DNA of 64,000 nucleotides from Aurantiacibacter poecillastricola (lineage in GTDB: Bacteria; Pseudomonadota; Alphaproteobacteria; Sphingomonadales; Sphingomonadaceae), in contig NZ_JAVAMS010000004.1 in NCBI RefSeq assembly GCF_030730945.1, positions 248,001 through 312,000 on the forward strand, written 5' to 3'. The notes beneath the pieces were generated by a model, which saw only the letters and a program-made list of their open reading frames with translations, had not been told where the DNA came from and searched no databases. A program made the position numbers and the translations under genes. Shown one piece after another: positions 9,690 to 19,115 of this stretch (position 1 is the stretch's first letter; each line of letters begins with the position of its first letter).

Positions 9690-10356
9690 AACGATAGCCA
9701 CCGCGCAGATCCCCGGCGGGGATACGCTGACGCTGGTCAGCCACGGACGCGATTTCATCATCATGCTGGGGCGTGACGAGCTGATGGGCACGCGCATGCA
9801 GTTCAGCGAGGAACAGCTCGCCCGATTGACGCTGGAGCGGCTGGAGGCATCCGGCCCGCGCGTGCTGATCGGCGGCTACGGCATGGGCTTCACCTACCGC
9901 GCCGCGCTCGCCGCGCTGCCCGAAGCAGGGAAGGTCGTCGTGGCAGAGGTGGTGCCCGATATCCTCGACTGGGCGAAAGGCCCGCTGGCAGAGCTGACCG
10001 GCGAGAGCCTTGGAGATCCGCGCGGCGAAGTCGTCATCGCCGATGTCGCCGCGCTGGTGGACGATGCGGTGGACGGCACGACCGCGAAATACGACGCCAT
10101 CCTGCTGGATGTCGATAACGGCCCCGACGGCATCGTGCGCGAAGGGAACGAGCGGCTCTACACCCGTACAGGCATCGCCCGGCTGCGCGATGCTCTCAGC
10201 CCCGGCGGCGTGCTGGCGGTATGGTCCGCCGCGCCCGATCACAAGTTCACGCGCCGGCTGAAGGATGGCCGCCTTGACGTGGACGTGCGCACCGTGCGAG
10301 CGCGCCCGAACAACAAGGGGCCGCAGCACACGATCTGGTTCGCTCGCAGAACCTGA
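9676..10356 (+). CDS. Spermidine-synthase-like methyltransferase-fold protein
   Basis: A 226-residue protein with a Rossmann SAM-binding loop (VLIGGYGMGFTYRAAL) and an acidic second motif (VVVAEVVPDILDWA), then DAILLDVDNGPDGIV at the position of the polyamine synthase active-site segment. It is shorter than SpeE and lacks most of the N-terminal beta domain, so polyamine synthesis is not assured. A ribosome-binding site (AAGGAAGG) precedes the ATG, which lies within the end of the kinase gene. Confidence 0.7.
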   Translation: MLPRETIATAQIPGGDTLTLVSHGRDFIIMLGRDELMGTRMQFSEEQLARLTLERLEASGPRVLIGGYGMGFTYRAALAALPEAGKVVVAEVVPDILDWAKGPLAELTGESLGDPRGEVVIADVAALVDDAVDGTTAKYDAILLDVDNGPDGIVREGNERLYTRTGIARLRDALSPGGVLAVWSAAPDHKFTRRLKDGRLDVDVRTVRARPNNKGPQHTIWFARRT

Positions 10357-10423
10357 TCCGCGCCCGAACCGCGCTTCGCTCTACGATCCGCCCCGCAGTT
10401 CGTGAGGGTGCGCGTAGGCTTCG

Positions 10424-10942
10424 TCAGCCTCTCGCGGTGCGCATCTGGCCGAGATAATCGATCTTGCCGAGATTCAGTCCGAGCTTGCGCAGCAGGGCGT
10501 AGGTAGTGGTCGCGTGGAAGAAGAAGTTGGGCTGACTGAAACTCAGCAGGAAATTCTCGGCAGTGAAGGGAATGTTCACTCCCTTCTGCTCGAAGAGGAA
10601 GTGCATTTCCTGGCCGATGAAGCTCTCTATCTCGCCCATCGAAAGCGCACGCAGCGTGTTCTCCGCCGCGCCGAGATTGAGGCGCATTTTTTCCAGATCG
10701 GTCTCGGGCTCGTCCATGTGCGGCGAGAAGCTGCCCTTGCGAACCCCCTCGATCGCGCCGACCGAATGGTTCACCATGCTCTTCACCTGATAGGCGAAGG
10801 GCAGCATGTCGTCGGCCAGCCTAGCAGCGGCGATGTCCTCGTCCGGAATGTCGCAGGCCTTGGCCTTCTCGATCCATGATTGCCCGGCGTTGAGCATCTG
10901 GATCATGGTGGGAATGGTGGCTTCGTAAAGGGAAAAGGGCAT
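10424..10942 (-). CDS. DUF1993 family protein
   Basis: A 172-residue protein beginning MPFSLYEATIPTMIQMLNAG and containing LADDMLPFAYQVKSM and FFFHATTTYALLRKLG, which match the DUF1993 family (DinB-like four-helix bundle fold suspected). Function unknown. The start at 10942 fits the family N-terminus; an open frame continues 76 codons upstream but has no family resemblance. The 273 bases upstream to the MFS gene show nothing recognisable. Confidence 0.8.
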   Translation of the reverse strand: MPFSLYEATIPTMIQMLNAGQSWIEKAKACDIPDEDIAAARLADDMLPFAYQVKSMVNHSVGAIEGVRKGSFSPHMDEPETDLEKMRLNLGAAENTLRALSMGEIESFIGQEMHFLFEQKGVNIPFTAENFLLSFSQPNFFFHATTTYALLRKLGLNLGKIDYLGQMRTARG

Positions 10943-11215
10943 CGGCTCCTGGCTCCATTGGGCGCACGTCCTGCGCCGGACCGAGACCTTGCTGCCACCG
11001 GGGCGCGGCAGTTTCAAGCGCCCGCGCTTTGTGCGTGACTTTCGCGGAGCGGCTGGCATGTTGCAGGGCGGAGAGGGAGAAAGTCCCATGAAACAGTTCG
11101 GGGGCCGAGGGGCCATGTTCCCCGCTGCCGCTTGCGATCGCCCGGTTTGCGCCGGGCGTCGCGGGATCATGGCGCTCTACCTTCGTTCGCAGACACCGGA
11201 AGGCGCGCATTGATC

Positions 11216-12568
11216 ATGGCGAGAGGCGACAGGAGAACATTCACGCAGGCGCTGGACGCACAGCCTGTCAGGCTGCGGCAATGGGCCATCGTCGCGGTCT
11301 GCATGCTGGTGCTGGTGGCTGAGGGGATGGACCTGCAGCTGCTCGGCATCCTCGCACCCGTCGTGATGGAAGCCTTCGACGTCACCCGCTCCACCTTCGG
11401 CATCGCCATGAGCGCGGCGTTGGTAGGCTTCGGTCTCGGTGCATTTTCGGGCGGGCTGATGGGCGACCGTATAGGCAGGCGCTGGACGCTGGTGATCGCC
11501 AGCGTGGTCTTCTCGCTCGCCACGGTCGGTGCCTCGACCTCTACCGATGTGTGGACCATGGCTGTCTGGCGCGCGGTATCAGGGCTCGGGTTCGGCGCGG
11601 CCTATGCCAATGCCCTCTCGATGGCGAATGAGTGGCTGCCGGTGAAGTGGCGGCCCGTTGCGGTCAGCACGCTGGCGGTGGGCACGCCGCTGGGCGGATC
11701 GCTGGTGGGCGAATTCGCGCCCGGGCTCTCGCTGGAATATGGCTGGGACGGGACATTCCTCATCCTGGGCGGCATCACCTTTCTCGTGACCTTCGTGGTC
11801 TGGGCAGTGCTGCGCGACAGCCCGAGCTTCCTGCTTGCGCGCGGAGAGCCTGAGAAGGCACGCAAGAACGCCCGGCTGGTGCTCGACGAGGACGAGGAAC
11901 TGGCCGCCGAAGAAGACGATTCCGCCGATGCCACGGGCCGCAAGATCGGCCTGACGCACCCGACGACGTTTCGTCTCAGCATCGGTATCGCCATCGCCTT
12001 CGCAGCGGCAACCTTCGTTGCCTACGGTATCCTCAGCTGGGGCACGACCTTCCTCACCGCGCAGGATTTCACGCTGGAGGAAGCGGGCGGGGTGGTCGCG
12101 CTGGCGGGCTATTCCTCGATGGTCGGCTCGATCCTTGCCGGAGTCTTCGTGAGGCGCTTCGGCTCGAAGATCGTGATGGCCACGCTCTCTGCGGTGCTGG
12201 TCATGTGGATGCTTGCCATTGGCTACACGGTCGAGGGCCTGCCGCCGGTCCTCTCGCCGGAGGAGAAGACCTTCGTCTTCTGGCTGGTGGGCCTGTCGGG
12301 CTCGTGCTTCAGCGCGGCGATTGCGGCCATGTATGTGATCATGGCCTTCGGCTACCCGCAGGCGGTGCGCGCGGCGGGCATGGGGCTGGGCATCCTGATG
12401 AGCCGCGTCGGCGCGATCTCGGCCACGGGCTTTGGCGGCGCCTTGCTGGAAGCTGGCGGAGACAGCACATGGCTGTTCTTCGGCGCGCTGACGGCGGCGG
12501 CGGTGCTCATCATGGCGGCGGCCTTCGTGGTCGATCGCCACGTGCCGCCCCTGGCAAGGGCGGGATAG
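11216..12568 (+). CDS. MFS transporter, aromatic-acid/H+ symporter-like
   Basis: A 450-residue 12-helix carrier. The GGLMGDRIGRRWTL segment after helix 2 is the MFS signature loop, and the N-terminal VAEGMDLQLLGILAPVVMEAF with an acidic residue in helix 1 resembles the AAHS family, which imports aromatic acids. The ATG at 11216 is chosen because hydrophobicity begins soon after it; an upstream in-frame ATG at 11132 would add a non-conserved tail. Monocistronic. Confidence 0.8.
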   Translation: MARGDRRTFTQALDAQPVRLRQWAIVAVCMLVLVAEGMDLQLLGILAPVVMEAFDVTRSTFGIAMSAALVGFGLGAFSGGLMGDRIGRRWTLVIASVVFSLATVGASTSTDVWTMAVWRAVSGLGFGAAYANALSMANEWLPVKWRPVAVSTLAVGTPLGGSLVGEFAPGLSLEYGWDGTFLILGGITFLVTFVVWAVLRDSPSFLLARGEPEKARKNARLVLDEDEELAAEEDDSADATGRKIGLTHPTTFRLSIGIAIAFAAATFVAYGILSWGTTFLTAQDFTLEEAGGVVALAGYSSMVGSILAGVFVRRFGSKIVMATLSAVLVMWMLAIGYTVEGLPPVLSPEEKTFVFWLVGLSGSCFSAAIAAMYVIMAFGYPQAVRAAGMGLGILMSRVGAISATGFGGALLEAGGDSTWLFFGALTAAAVLIMAAAFVVDRHVPPLARAG

Positions 12569-12654
12569 GGCGCGGCGGCCCTTCCAAGCGTTTGTCGGCA
12601 CAGGGCCTAAAGCATCACTATCAATGACTGCGAACTCGTCTAGAAGCGAGCAGG

Positions 12655-13743
12655 ATGACTTGGAAACAAGCCTGTCTGCTCCTGGCCATGCCCCTGGCGC
12701 TCACCGCCTGTTCCGAGAACGAGGAACGGGAGGGGGACGAGCCCGTGACCGTCGTTGCGGACAACCCGGTCATGCTGTCGGAGCAGTTGCAGGTCGAAGC
12801 CGTGGGATCGGCCCGCGCCGCTACTTCTGCCGACCTCTATCCCGAAACCGCCGGGCGCGTGGTTTCCGTGCGATTTTCCGCCGGGGATTACGTGCGCGAG
12901 GGGCAGCCGCTGCTGGTGCTCGACAGCCGCCAGGAAAGGCTCGCCGTCGAACTTGCCGAGGTGCAGGTGCAGGAAGCCTCGCAACTGCTCGCCCGCTATC
13001 GCCGGATCGAGGATACAGGCGCGATTTCCGACAGCCAGATCGAAGCAGGCGAGACTGCACTGGCCTCGGCGCGGGTCGAGTTGCAACAGGCGCAGGAAGC
13101 TCTCGCCGATCGAACCGTGCGCGCTCCCTTCAGCGGGCATATCGGCCTGACCGAGATCGATGTCGGCGACAGGGTCGGTCCCGATACGCTGATCGCGCAG
13201 CTCGACCAGCGGTCCACGCTTTACGTGGACTTTCCCGCTCCCGAAGCGGCCTTTTCGCGCCTTACCCCAGGCACTATGGTGGAATTGTCGCCTTTCTCGG
13301 ACCCTGATCGCACCGTTCAGGCCAGAGTGCGCGCAGTGGACAGCAGCATCGCCACCGAACAGCGCACCTTCACCGTGCGCACCGCCATCGACAATTCGGA
13401 CGACCGCCTGCGACCCGGAATGAGCTTCCGGGTGAACTTCGCCGGATCGGGCGTTGTCAGGCCCGCCGTGCCGGAGGAGGCCATCGTCTGGGGCGGCGAG
13501 GGTTCCTATCTCTGGCAGGTGGTCGACCGCGCCGCACAGCGCGTGCCCCTTACCATCGCTTCGCGCCGTGACGGCATGGCTCTCGTCGATGCTGCCATCG
13601 GCGAAGACGATCTCGTCATCGTCGAAGGCGTGCAGAAAGTGCGCGAGGGGCAGTCCGTCGAACTCGTCCAGCCGCTGGACCTGGAGGCGCAGCAGGTCGA
13701 ACTTGCGGATGACGGCGCGGCACCCGAAAGCGCGGCCGAATGA
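12655..13743 (+). CDS. RND efflux periplasmic adaptor (membrane fusion protein)
   Basis: A 362-residue lipoprotein. The signal peptide ends in the lipobox LTAC, so the mature protein is anchored by a lipid. The biotinyl-lipoyl-like half-motif GRVVSVRFSAGDYVREGQPL is near residue 70 and its partner RTVRAPFSGHIGLTEIDVGD near residue 160, flanking a coiled-coil hairpin. It links the inner-membrane pump to the outer-membrane channel. The stop overlaps the pump start (ATGA). Confidence 0.92.
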   Translation: MTWKQACLLLAMPLALTACSENEEREGDEPVTVVADNPVMLSEQLQVEAVGSARAATSADLYPETAGRVVSVRFSAGDYVREGQPLLVLDSRQERLAVELAEVQVQEASQLLARYRRIEDTGAISDSQIEAGETALASARVELQQAQEALADRTVRAPFSGHIGLTEIDVGDRVGPDTLIAQLDQRSTLYVDFPAPEAAFSRLTPGTMVELSPFSDPDRTVQARVRAVDSSIATEQRTFTVRTAIDNSDDRLRPGMSFRVNFAGSGVVRPAVPEEAIVWGGEGSYLWQVVDRAAQRVPLTIASRRDGMALVDAAIGEDDLVIVEGVQKVREGQSVELVQPLDLEAQQVELADDGAAPESAAE

Positions 13744-16700
13744 AGGCCGACGTCAACGACCTGCCGCTGCTGGCGGTAAAACGGCCGCTGCTGATCGGTG
13801 TTCTCAACCTGCTTATCGTGCTCGCCGGCGTCGCCGCGTATTTCGGGGTCGAGGTGCGCGAACTTCCCGACGTGGACCGCCCGATCGTGACGGTCAGCGC
13901 CACCCTTCCCGGTGCCGCACCCGAAACGATGGATGCCGAGGTCACCTCCATACTCGAGAACGCTGTCGCCAGGGTCAGCGGTGTGCGCGAGATCAGCTCC
14001 TCAAGCGAGGAGAACAATTCGCGAATCCGGGTCGAGTTCAATCCCGGGACAGATCTCGATTCGGTTGCAGCCGATGTCAGGGAGGCAGTTTCACGCGTGA
14101 CGCGCGAATTGCCCGACAGGGTGGAGCAGGTTCAGGTCGTAAAGGCGGACTCCGACGCCCAGTCCATCCTGACGCTGGCAGTATCGAGCCGCAGCTACGA
14201 CACCGCCTCGCTCACGCAGATCGTGCAGAACGACATCATACCCGAATTGCTCACGGCCGAGGGCGTGGCCAGTATCGAGGAGTTCGGCTCGCGCCCGCTG
14301 CAACTGCGGGTCGCCATTGATCCGCAGCGCCTGAACCGTTTCGGTCTCACAATCTCGGACGTGGCGACTGCGCTGGAACGCGCTCCGTTCGACGTACCCG
14401 TCGGCAGCTTCCGCTCCGATGCGCAGGAACTGATCGTGCGGGCCGAGGCGAATGCCAGCAATCCCGGGCTGATCAAGGACGTCGTGATCGACGGCAACAC
14501 GCGCATCGGCGACGTTGCCGAAGCCTATTTCGCGCCGGCAGATGCCACCAACTTCGTGCGCCTCAACGGCGAACCCGTGGTGGGGCTGGGCGTGATCCGG
14601 CAGGCGGGATCGAACACGATCGAGATTTCCGATGCCGTGAACGCCGCCGTGCGCGAGGTGAACGAGCGGTTCGAGGACATCGACATCCGCGTCATTTCCG
14701 ACGATGCGGAGTTTATCCGGACCTCGGTGAGCGAAGTGCTGATAACGCTCGGCATCACCATCGTCGTCGTTGTGCTCACCATGCTGCTGTTCTTCGGCGC
14801 GCTCGGCCCCACCATCATTCCCAGTACGACCATCCCCGTTGCGTTGATGGGCGTGATTGCGGGGATATGGCTGATGGGCTTCTCCGTGAACCTGCTCACG
14901 CTGCTCGCGCTGGTACTGGCAACAGGCTTGATCGTCGATGACGCCATCGTGGTGCTGGAAAACGCGCAGCGCCTGCAGAACAAGGGCTTCGGCAAACGCG
15001 CGGCGGCCGTGCTCGGCACGCGGCAGGTGTTCTTCGCCGTGGTCGCAACCACGGCGGTCCTCGTATCCGTATTCGTGCCGATTTCCTTCCTTCCCTCACA
15101 AGCCGGGCGCCTTTTCCGCGAGTTCGGCTTCGTGCTGGCGGTGGCGGTGATCCTCTCCTCCTTCGTTGCCCTGTCGCTCGTGCCCGCGCTTGCCGCCCGG
15201 ATCGATCTGACGGGAAAGGACGAGGACGAGCAGGGCGCGCTGCACGCCTTCCGCGAGCGGACGAGCAGTTTCGGCGGCAGGATCCGCAACGGCTATTCAC
15301 GCGCGCTCGGTCGATGCCTCGGGAGACCGTGGCTGACGCTCGGCATCTCGGTCGTTGTCGCAGGAGCCGCAGGCCTTCTCTACACGACGCTGGAGAACGA
15401 ACTGGTGCCCGACGAGGATCGCGGCTCCGTCAGCGTGCGGGCGCAAGGGCCTGATGGGGTGGGCCTCGATTTCATGGACCGCGAACTCGACGAGATCGAG
15501 GTGGCCCTCCAGCCGCTGGTGGATGAGGGCATCATCACCTCCATGCTCTCCATCGTCGGCCGCTATGATCCGAACCGCATCCAGGTGAACGCGGAACTCG
15601 CGCCCTGGAGCGAGCGCGATGTAAGTCAGACCGAAATCGTCAGCGAGTTGCGCGAGCCACTCTCCGCAATTCCGGGCTCGCGTGTTTCGGCCAGCGGTCG
15701 CGGCACGCTGAGCTTCGGCGGCAGTGGCAACGATTCCATCGAGGTCGCGCTGACGGGAGCGGAATACGAGGGCATCTACGAATCCGCCCGTGCACTCGCC
15801 GAAGCTATCGACACGCAGTCCGACATCCTTTCCAATCCAGACATATCCTACCAGCCGACGCAGCCGCAGATTTCCCTGCAGATCGACCGGCGCAGCGCCG
15901 CGGATGTCGGCGTGGATCTCGAAGATCTCTCGCTCACCCTGCGGGCCATGGTGGGGGGAGACGAGGTGGTCGACCTCAATGTGGGGGACCAGTCCATTCC
16001 CGTTTTCCTCACCGCCGAGACAGTCTCGATCAGCAACCCGGCTGACCTGCGCAACCTCTATGTTCGAGGGAACGGCGGGCAGCTCGTCCCCATCTCGAGC
16101 GTGACCACGATCGTGGAACAGGGCATCGCCGCCGAGCTTGACCGGACCGAGCAACGTCGCGCAATCGAGGTGGAGGCTTCCATCGCCCCGGGTACCGCTC
16201 TCGCAGAAGCCGTGACCGAGATCGAGCGACTGGTGGACGAGACCGTGGCCGACGATGTCGACATGATCTTGCAGGGCGAAGCCCAGTCGCTGGAGGAGAC
16301 CGGCAACGACCTGCTCCTTACCTACCTCTTCGCGCTGGTGATCGTGCTGCTGGTGCTGGTGGCGCAGTTCGAGAGTATTACCAGTGCGTTGGTGGTGATG
16401 CTCACCGTTCCCTTCGCGCTGGCCGCTGCAGTCTTCGCGCTGTTCATTTCCGGCACTTCGCTTAACATCTACTCGCAGATCGGACTGGTGATGCTGATCG
16501 GCCTCATGGCGAAGAACGGCATCCTGATCGTAGAGTTCGCAGACCAGCTCAGGCAGGAGGGCCGAGAGCTGCGCGAAGCGATCGAGGAAGCCGCGGCCAT
16601 CCGCCTCCGCCCCATCGCCATGACGCTTATCTCGACCGTCCTGGGCGCTGTGCCGCTGATCCTGGCCAGCGGCGCGGGTGCGGAAGCACGGCAGTCGATC

Positions 16701-16871
16701 GGCTGGGTGATCTTCGGTGGGCTCGGCATCGCCGCGGTCTTCACGCTGTTCCTGACGCCGGTGATCTACATGGGAATCGCCCGCTTCGGAAAACCGCGCA
16801 GCGTCGACCTCCAGCGGGTGCGCGAGGAGATTGCGGGAGCGGACGAGGCAGCGGCATTGTCGGCCACATGA
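13740..16871 (+). CDS. RND efflux pump, inner-membrane subunit (HAE1/AcrB type)
   Basis: A 1043-residue proton-driven transporter of the usual length. There is one N-terminal helix, a large periplasmic domain with DAEVTSILENAVARVSGV, membrane helices containing LVLATGLIVDDAIVVLENAQ (the conserved DD proton-relay motif of helix 4), a second periplasmic domain and a second helix block with IGLMAKNGILIVEFA. It exports hydrophobic or amphiphilic compounds. It is joined to the adaptor and the outer-membrane factor by four-base overlaps. Confidence 0.95.
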   Translation: MKADVNDLPLLAVKRPLLIGVLNLLIVLAGVAAYFGVEVRELPDVDRPIVTVSATLPGAAPETMDAEVTSILENAVARVSGVREISSSSEENNSRIRVEFNPGTDLDSVAADVREAVSRVTRELPDRVEQVQVVKADSDAQSILTLAVSSRSYDTASLTQIVQNDIIPELLTAEGVASIEEFGSRPLQLRVAIDPQRLNRFGLTISDVATALERAPFDVPVGSFRSDAQELIVRAEANASNPGLIKDVVIDGNTRIGDVAEAYFAPADATNFVRLNGEPVVGLGVIRQAGSNTIEISDAVNAAVREVNERFEDIDIRVISDDAEFIRTSVSEVLITLGITIVVVVLTMLLFFGALGPTIIPSTTIPVALMGVIAGIWLMGFSVNLLTLLALVLATGLIVDDAIVVLENAQRLQNKGFGKRAAAVLGTRQVFFAVVATTAVLVSVFVPISFLPSQAGRLFREFGFVLAVAVILSSFVALSLVPALAARIDLTGKDEDEQGALHAFRERTSSFGGRIRNGYSRALGRCLGRPWLTLGISVVVAGAAGLLYTTLENELVPDEDRGSVSVRAQGPDGVGLDFMDRELDEIEVALQPLVDEGIITSMLSIVGRYDPNRIQVNAELAPWSERDVSQTEIVSELREPLSAIPGSRVSASGRGTLSFGGSGNDSIEVALTGAEYEGIYESARALAEAIDTQSDILSNPDISYQPTQPQISLQIDRRSAADVGVDLEDLSLTLRAMVGGDEVVDLNVGDQSIPVFLTAETVSISNPADLRNLYVRGNGGQLVPISSVTTIVEQGIAAELDRTEQRRAIEVEASIAPGTALAEAVTEIERLVDETVADDVDMILQGEAQSLEETGNDLLLTYLFALVIVLLVLVAQFESITSALVVMLTVPFALAAAVFALFISGTSLNIYSQIGLVMLIGLMAKNGILIVEFADQLRQEGRELREAIEEAAAIRLRPIAMTLISTVLGAVPLILASGAGAEARQSIGWVIFGGLGIAAVFTLFLTPVIYMGIARFGKPRSVDLQRVREEIAGADEAAALSAT

Positions 16872-18265
16872 GAGTACGCATTCCGATTGTCATGGCAGGC
16901 AGTCTCGCGCTCTGCGCATGCGCCACCACCATTCCCGATGCGCCCGGTCCTGCGGAGATAGACCTGCCGCCCGATTTCGCCGCCGACTATCGCCCGCCGC
17001 TGGAGCGTGAGGCCGACTGGTGGGAAGGCTTCGAGGATCCGCGGCTTGACGAACTCGTCGAACGCGCGCTCGACGCCAACCTCGATATCGCCAGCACCCG
17101 CGAACGGCTGGCAGCGTCCCGGGCGCTACTGCGAGCCGCAAGGGGAGACCGCCTGCCGCGCGTGGATGGCGTTGCCGACACAGGGGTCGACGTGACCTCC
17201 GGCGATGTGGGAGACGGTTTGTCGGCAGGCGCGGTCGGCGTGTTCGATCCGGACATTTCGGGCCGGCTTTCTGCGCAGATAGAAGCTGCAGTCGCCCGCG
17301 CTCGTGCCGCTGAATATCTCGTCGCCGACCGTGAAAGGCTTATCGCCGCAGAAGTAGGGCGGCAATATATCGAGCTGCGCCGCACGGGAGAGCGGCTGGT
17401 ACTGCTGGGTGAATCCACGCGTTTGCAGGAACAGACCCTGCGGATCGTTACGCTGCGTTTCGAGGCCGGTCTCTCGGCCAATCTCGACGTGCGCCGCGCC
17501 GCCGCCGACCTTGCCCAGACCCAGGCGCAGAGCGGACTGCTGGAATTACAGCGCGCGCGTGCGGTCCATGCGCTTGCCATCCTGACGGGCGACGTGCCGC
17601 GTACCGCTCCGCCAGCGAATGAGGACAGTAGCGGCGTTCCCTCTTTCACAAGCGGTCCGCCGCTGGGCATCCCGGCAGACCTGCTGCGTCGCCGTCCCGA
17701 CTTGCTGGTGGCCGAGGCTGGCCTCGTCGAAGCGGCGGCCAATGTCGGGATAGAGCGCGCAGACCTGCTCCCATCACTGACCATTTCCGGCTCTGCGCTG
17801 CTGGGCGACGGGAGTTTCGGCGGCATCGTCTCCGACTTTCTGGGCAGTCTTGCAGCGGCGCTGGATGTTCCGCTTTTCGATGGCGGCCGAAGGCGAGCGG
17901 AGGTGGATGCGGCGCAGTATGAATTGCAGGCGCGCTTCTTGGAATACCGGCAGGATGTGCTTGCCGTGATGGGCGAGGTGGAGAACGCGCTGGTTGCCAT
18001 CCAGTCCTATTCCGACCGCAACGCCGACCTGGAAGTCGCGATCTCGGAAAGCGAACGCGCCTTCGAACAGTCCAATGCCCTTTACCGTGAGGGGCTCGCC
18101 AGCCTGTTCGACGTGCTGGACTCGCAGCGCCAGCTCATCAGCAGTCGCCAGGCGCTGATCGACAGCGAAGCGGCGCTGGCGAGTTCCTTCGTAGACCTAT
18201 ATTCAGCGGTCGGCGCGCCCGAACCCGTGGCGCAGACCGGCCCAGCGCCGCGCCGCGCCGAATGA
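16868..18265 (+). CDS. Outer-membrane efflux factor (TolC/NodT type lipoprotein)
   Basis: A 465-residue channel protein with a lipobox (LCAC) at the end of its signal sequence and two repeats of the OEP fold: an N-terminal repeat with DPRLDELVERALDANLDIA, and a second beginning GIPADLLRRRPDLLVAEAGL, which is the NodT-family signature. It forms the exit duct for the pump encoded upstream, whose stop it overlaps (ATGA). A hairpin follows the stop. Confidence 0.93.
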   Translation: MRVRIPIVMAGSLALCACATTIPDAPGPAEIDLPPDFAADYRPPLEREADWWEGFEDPRLDELVERALDANLDIASTRERLAASRALLRAARGDRLPRVDGVADTGVDVTSGDVGDGLSAGAVGVFDPDISGRLSAQIEAAVARARAAEYLVADRERLIAAEVGRQYIELRRTGERLVLLGESTRLQEQTLRIVTLRFEAGLSANLDVRRAAADLAQTQAQSGLLELQRARAVHALAILTGDVPRTAPPANEDSSGVPSFTSGPPLGIPADLLRRRPDLLVAEAGLVEAAANVGIERADLLPSLTISGSALLGDGSFGGIVSDFLGSLAAALDVPLFDGGRRRAEVDAAQYELQARFLEYRQDVLAVMGEVENALVAIQSYSDRNADLEVAISESERAFEQSNALYREGLASLFDVLDSQRQLISSRQALIDSEAALASSFVDLYSAVGAPEPVAQTGPAPRRAE

Positions 18266-18280
18266 GCGACGGCTAAAGAA

Positions 18281-18313
18281 AAGCCCGCCTCCAGCACGGA
18301 GACGGGCCTTACC
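18281..18313. terminator. Bidirectional hairpin between RND operon and gcrA
   Basis: An imperfect inverted repeat (AAGCCCGCCTCC against GGAGACGGGCCTT) lies between the two convergent genes, with A-rich sequence on the left and T-containing sequence on the right. It can act as a terminator in both directions. Confidence 0.6.
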
Positions 18314-18328
18314 TTGCCTGTAGTCAAA

Positions 18329-19030
18329 TCAGCGGACCCGTGGGCCGCCGAAGGGCAGCGGGGGCGGGGGGCGGCGCGCACCGCGGGGCAGCTGCGCCTG
18401 GTACGCCCGCCCGCAATGCTGCACGCAATAAGGGAAGCCGGGGTTCACCTTTTCGCCGCAGAAATGGAAGTCGGGCTCGCCGGGATGACCCATGGGCCAG
18501 CGGCATACCCGGTCGTTCAGATCGAGCAGGCTGGTCTTGTCCGAGATCGAAGGATCGGGCTTGGCCGGCACGAGGCGACGCGGCGGGGCAGGGGGAATGG
18601 GGGCTTGCTGGTCGCCCGGGCCTTGGCGCAGGAACCCGCCCGGACCGTAGGAGACGATCTTGGGCAGGTCTTCCCGCTTGTCCGGCATGGGCTGGCTGTT
18701 CGCGTCGGCCTTGCTCTCGGCGGTGTCGGAACGCGGTTCCGCGGCCTTCGGTGCCTCGGACTCCTTGACTTTTTTCGCGGGCGCAGCTGCCGCTGGCTTG
18801 GGCTTGGCCGTCTTGGGAGGCGCAGACTTGGGAACGGCGTCCCTCTTCTTCGCGGCCTTCTTGTCGTTGGCTTTCACCGGGCTCGGTCGGGCCTTGAGGC
18901 CAAGGCGGTGCGCCTTGCCGATCACCGCATTGCGCGAGACGCCGCCAAGTTCGGTCGCGATTTCGCTCGCGGTCGCGCCGCCCTCCCACATCTTGGTAAG
19001 GGTGGCGATGCGTTCGTCTGTCCAACTCAT
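18329..19030 (-). CDS. gcrA: GcrA family cell cycle regulator
   Basis: A 233-residue protein. The N-terminus, MSWTDERIATLTKMWEGGAT with SRNAVIGKAHRLGL, is the GcrA DNA-binding domain. A long Lys/Ala/Pro-rich linker (about residues 55-155) leads to a C-terminal part with CRWPMGHPGEPDFHFCGE and PYCVQHC. GcrA joins sigma70 RNA polymerase at methylated GANTC promoters and drives S-phase transcription in Alphaproteobacteria. The linker is enlarged relative to the roughly 170-residue Caulobacter protein. Confidence 0.93.
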   Translation of the reverse strand: MSWTDERIATLTKMWEGGATASEIATELGGVSRNAVIGKAHRLGLKARPSPVKANDKKAAKKRDAVPKSAPPKTAKPKPAAAAPAKKVKESEAPKAAEPRSDTAESKADANSQPMPDKREDLPKIVSYGPGGFLRQGPGDQQAPIPPAPPRRLVPAKPDPSISDKTSLLDLNDRVCRWPMGHPGEPDFHFCGEKVNPGFPYCVQHCGRAYQAQLPRGARRPPPPLPFGGPRVR

Positions 19031-19115
19031 GAAAGCGAAATTCCGTTCGTTCCGGCCTTCATCGAGGCCTTTAGTGTTCTTGCCAGCCCGGCCAGGGGGA
19101 GATAGGCGCGCCCCT

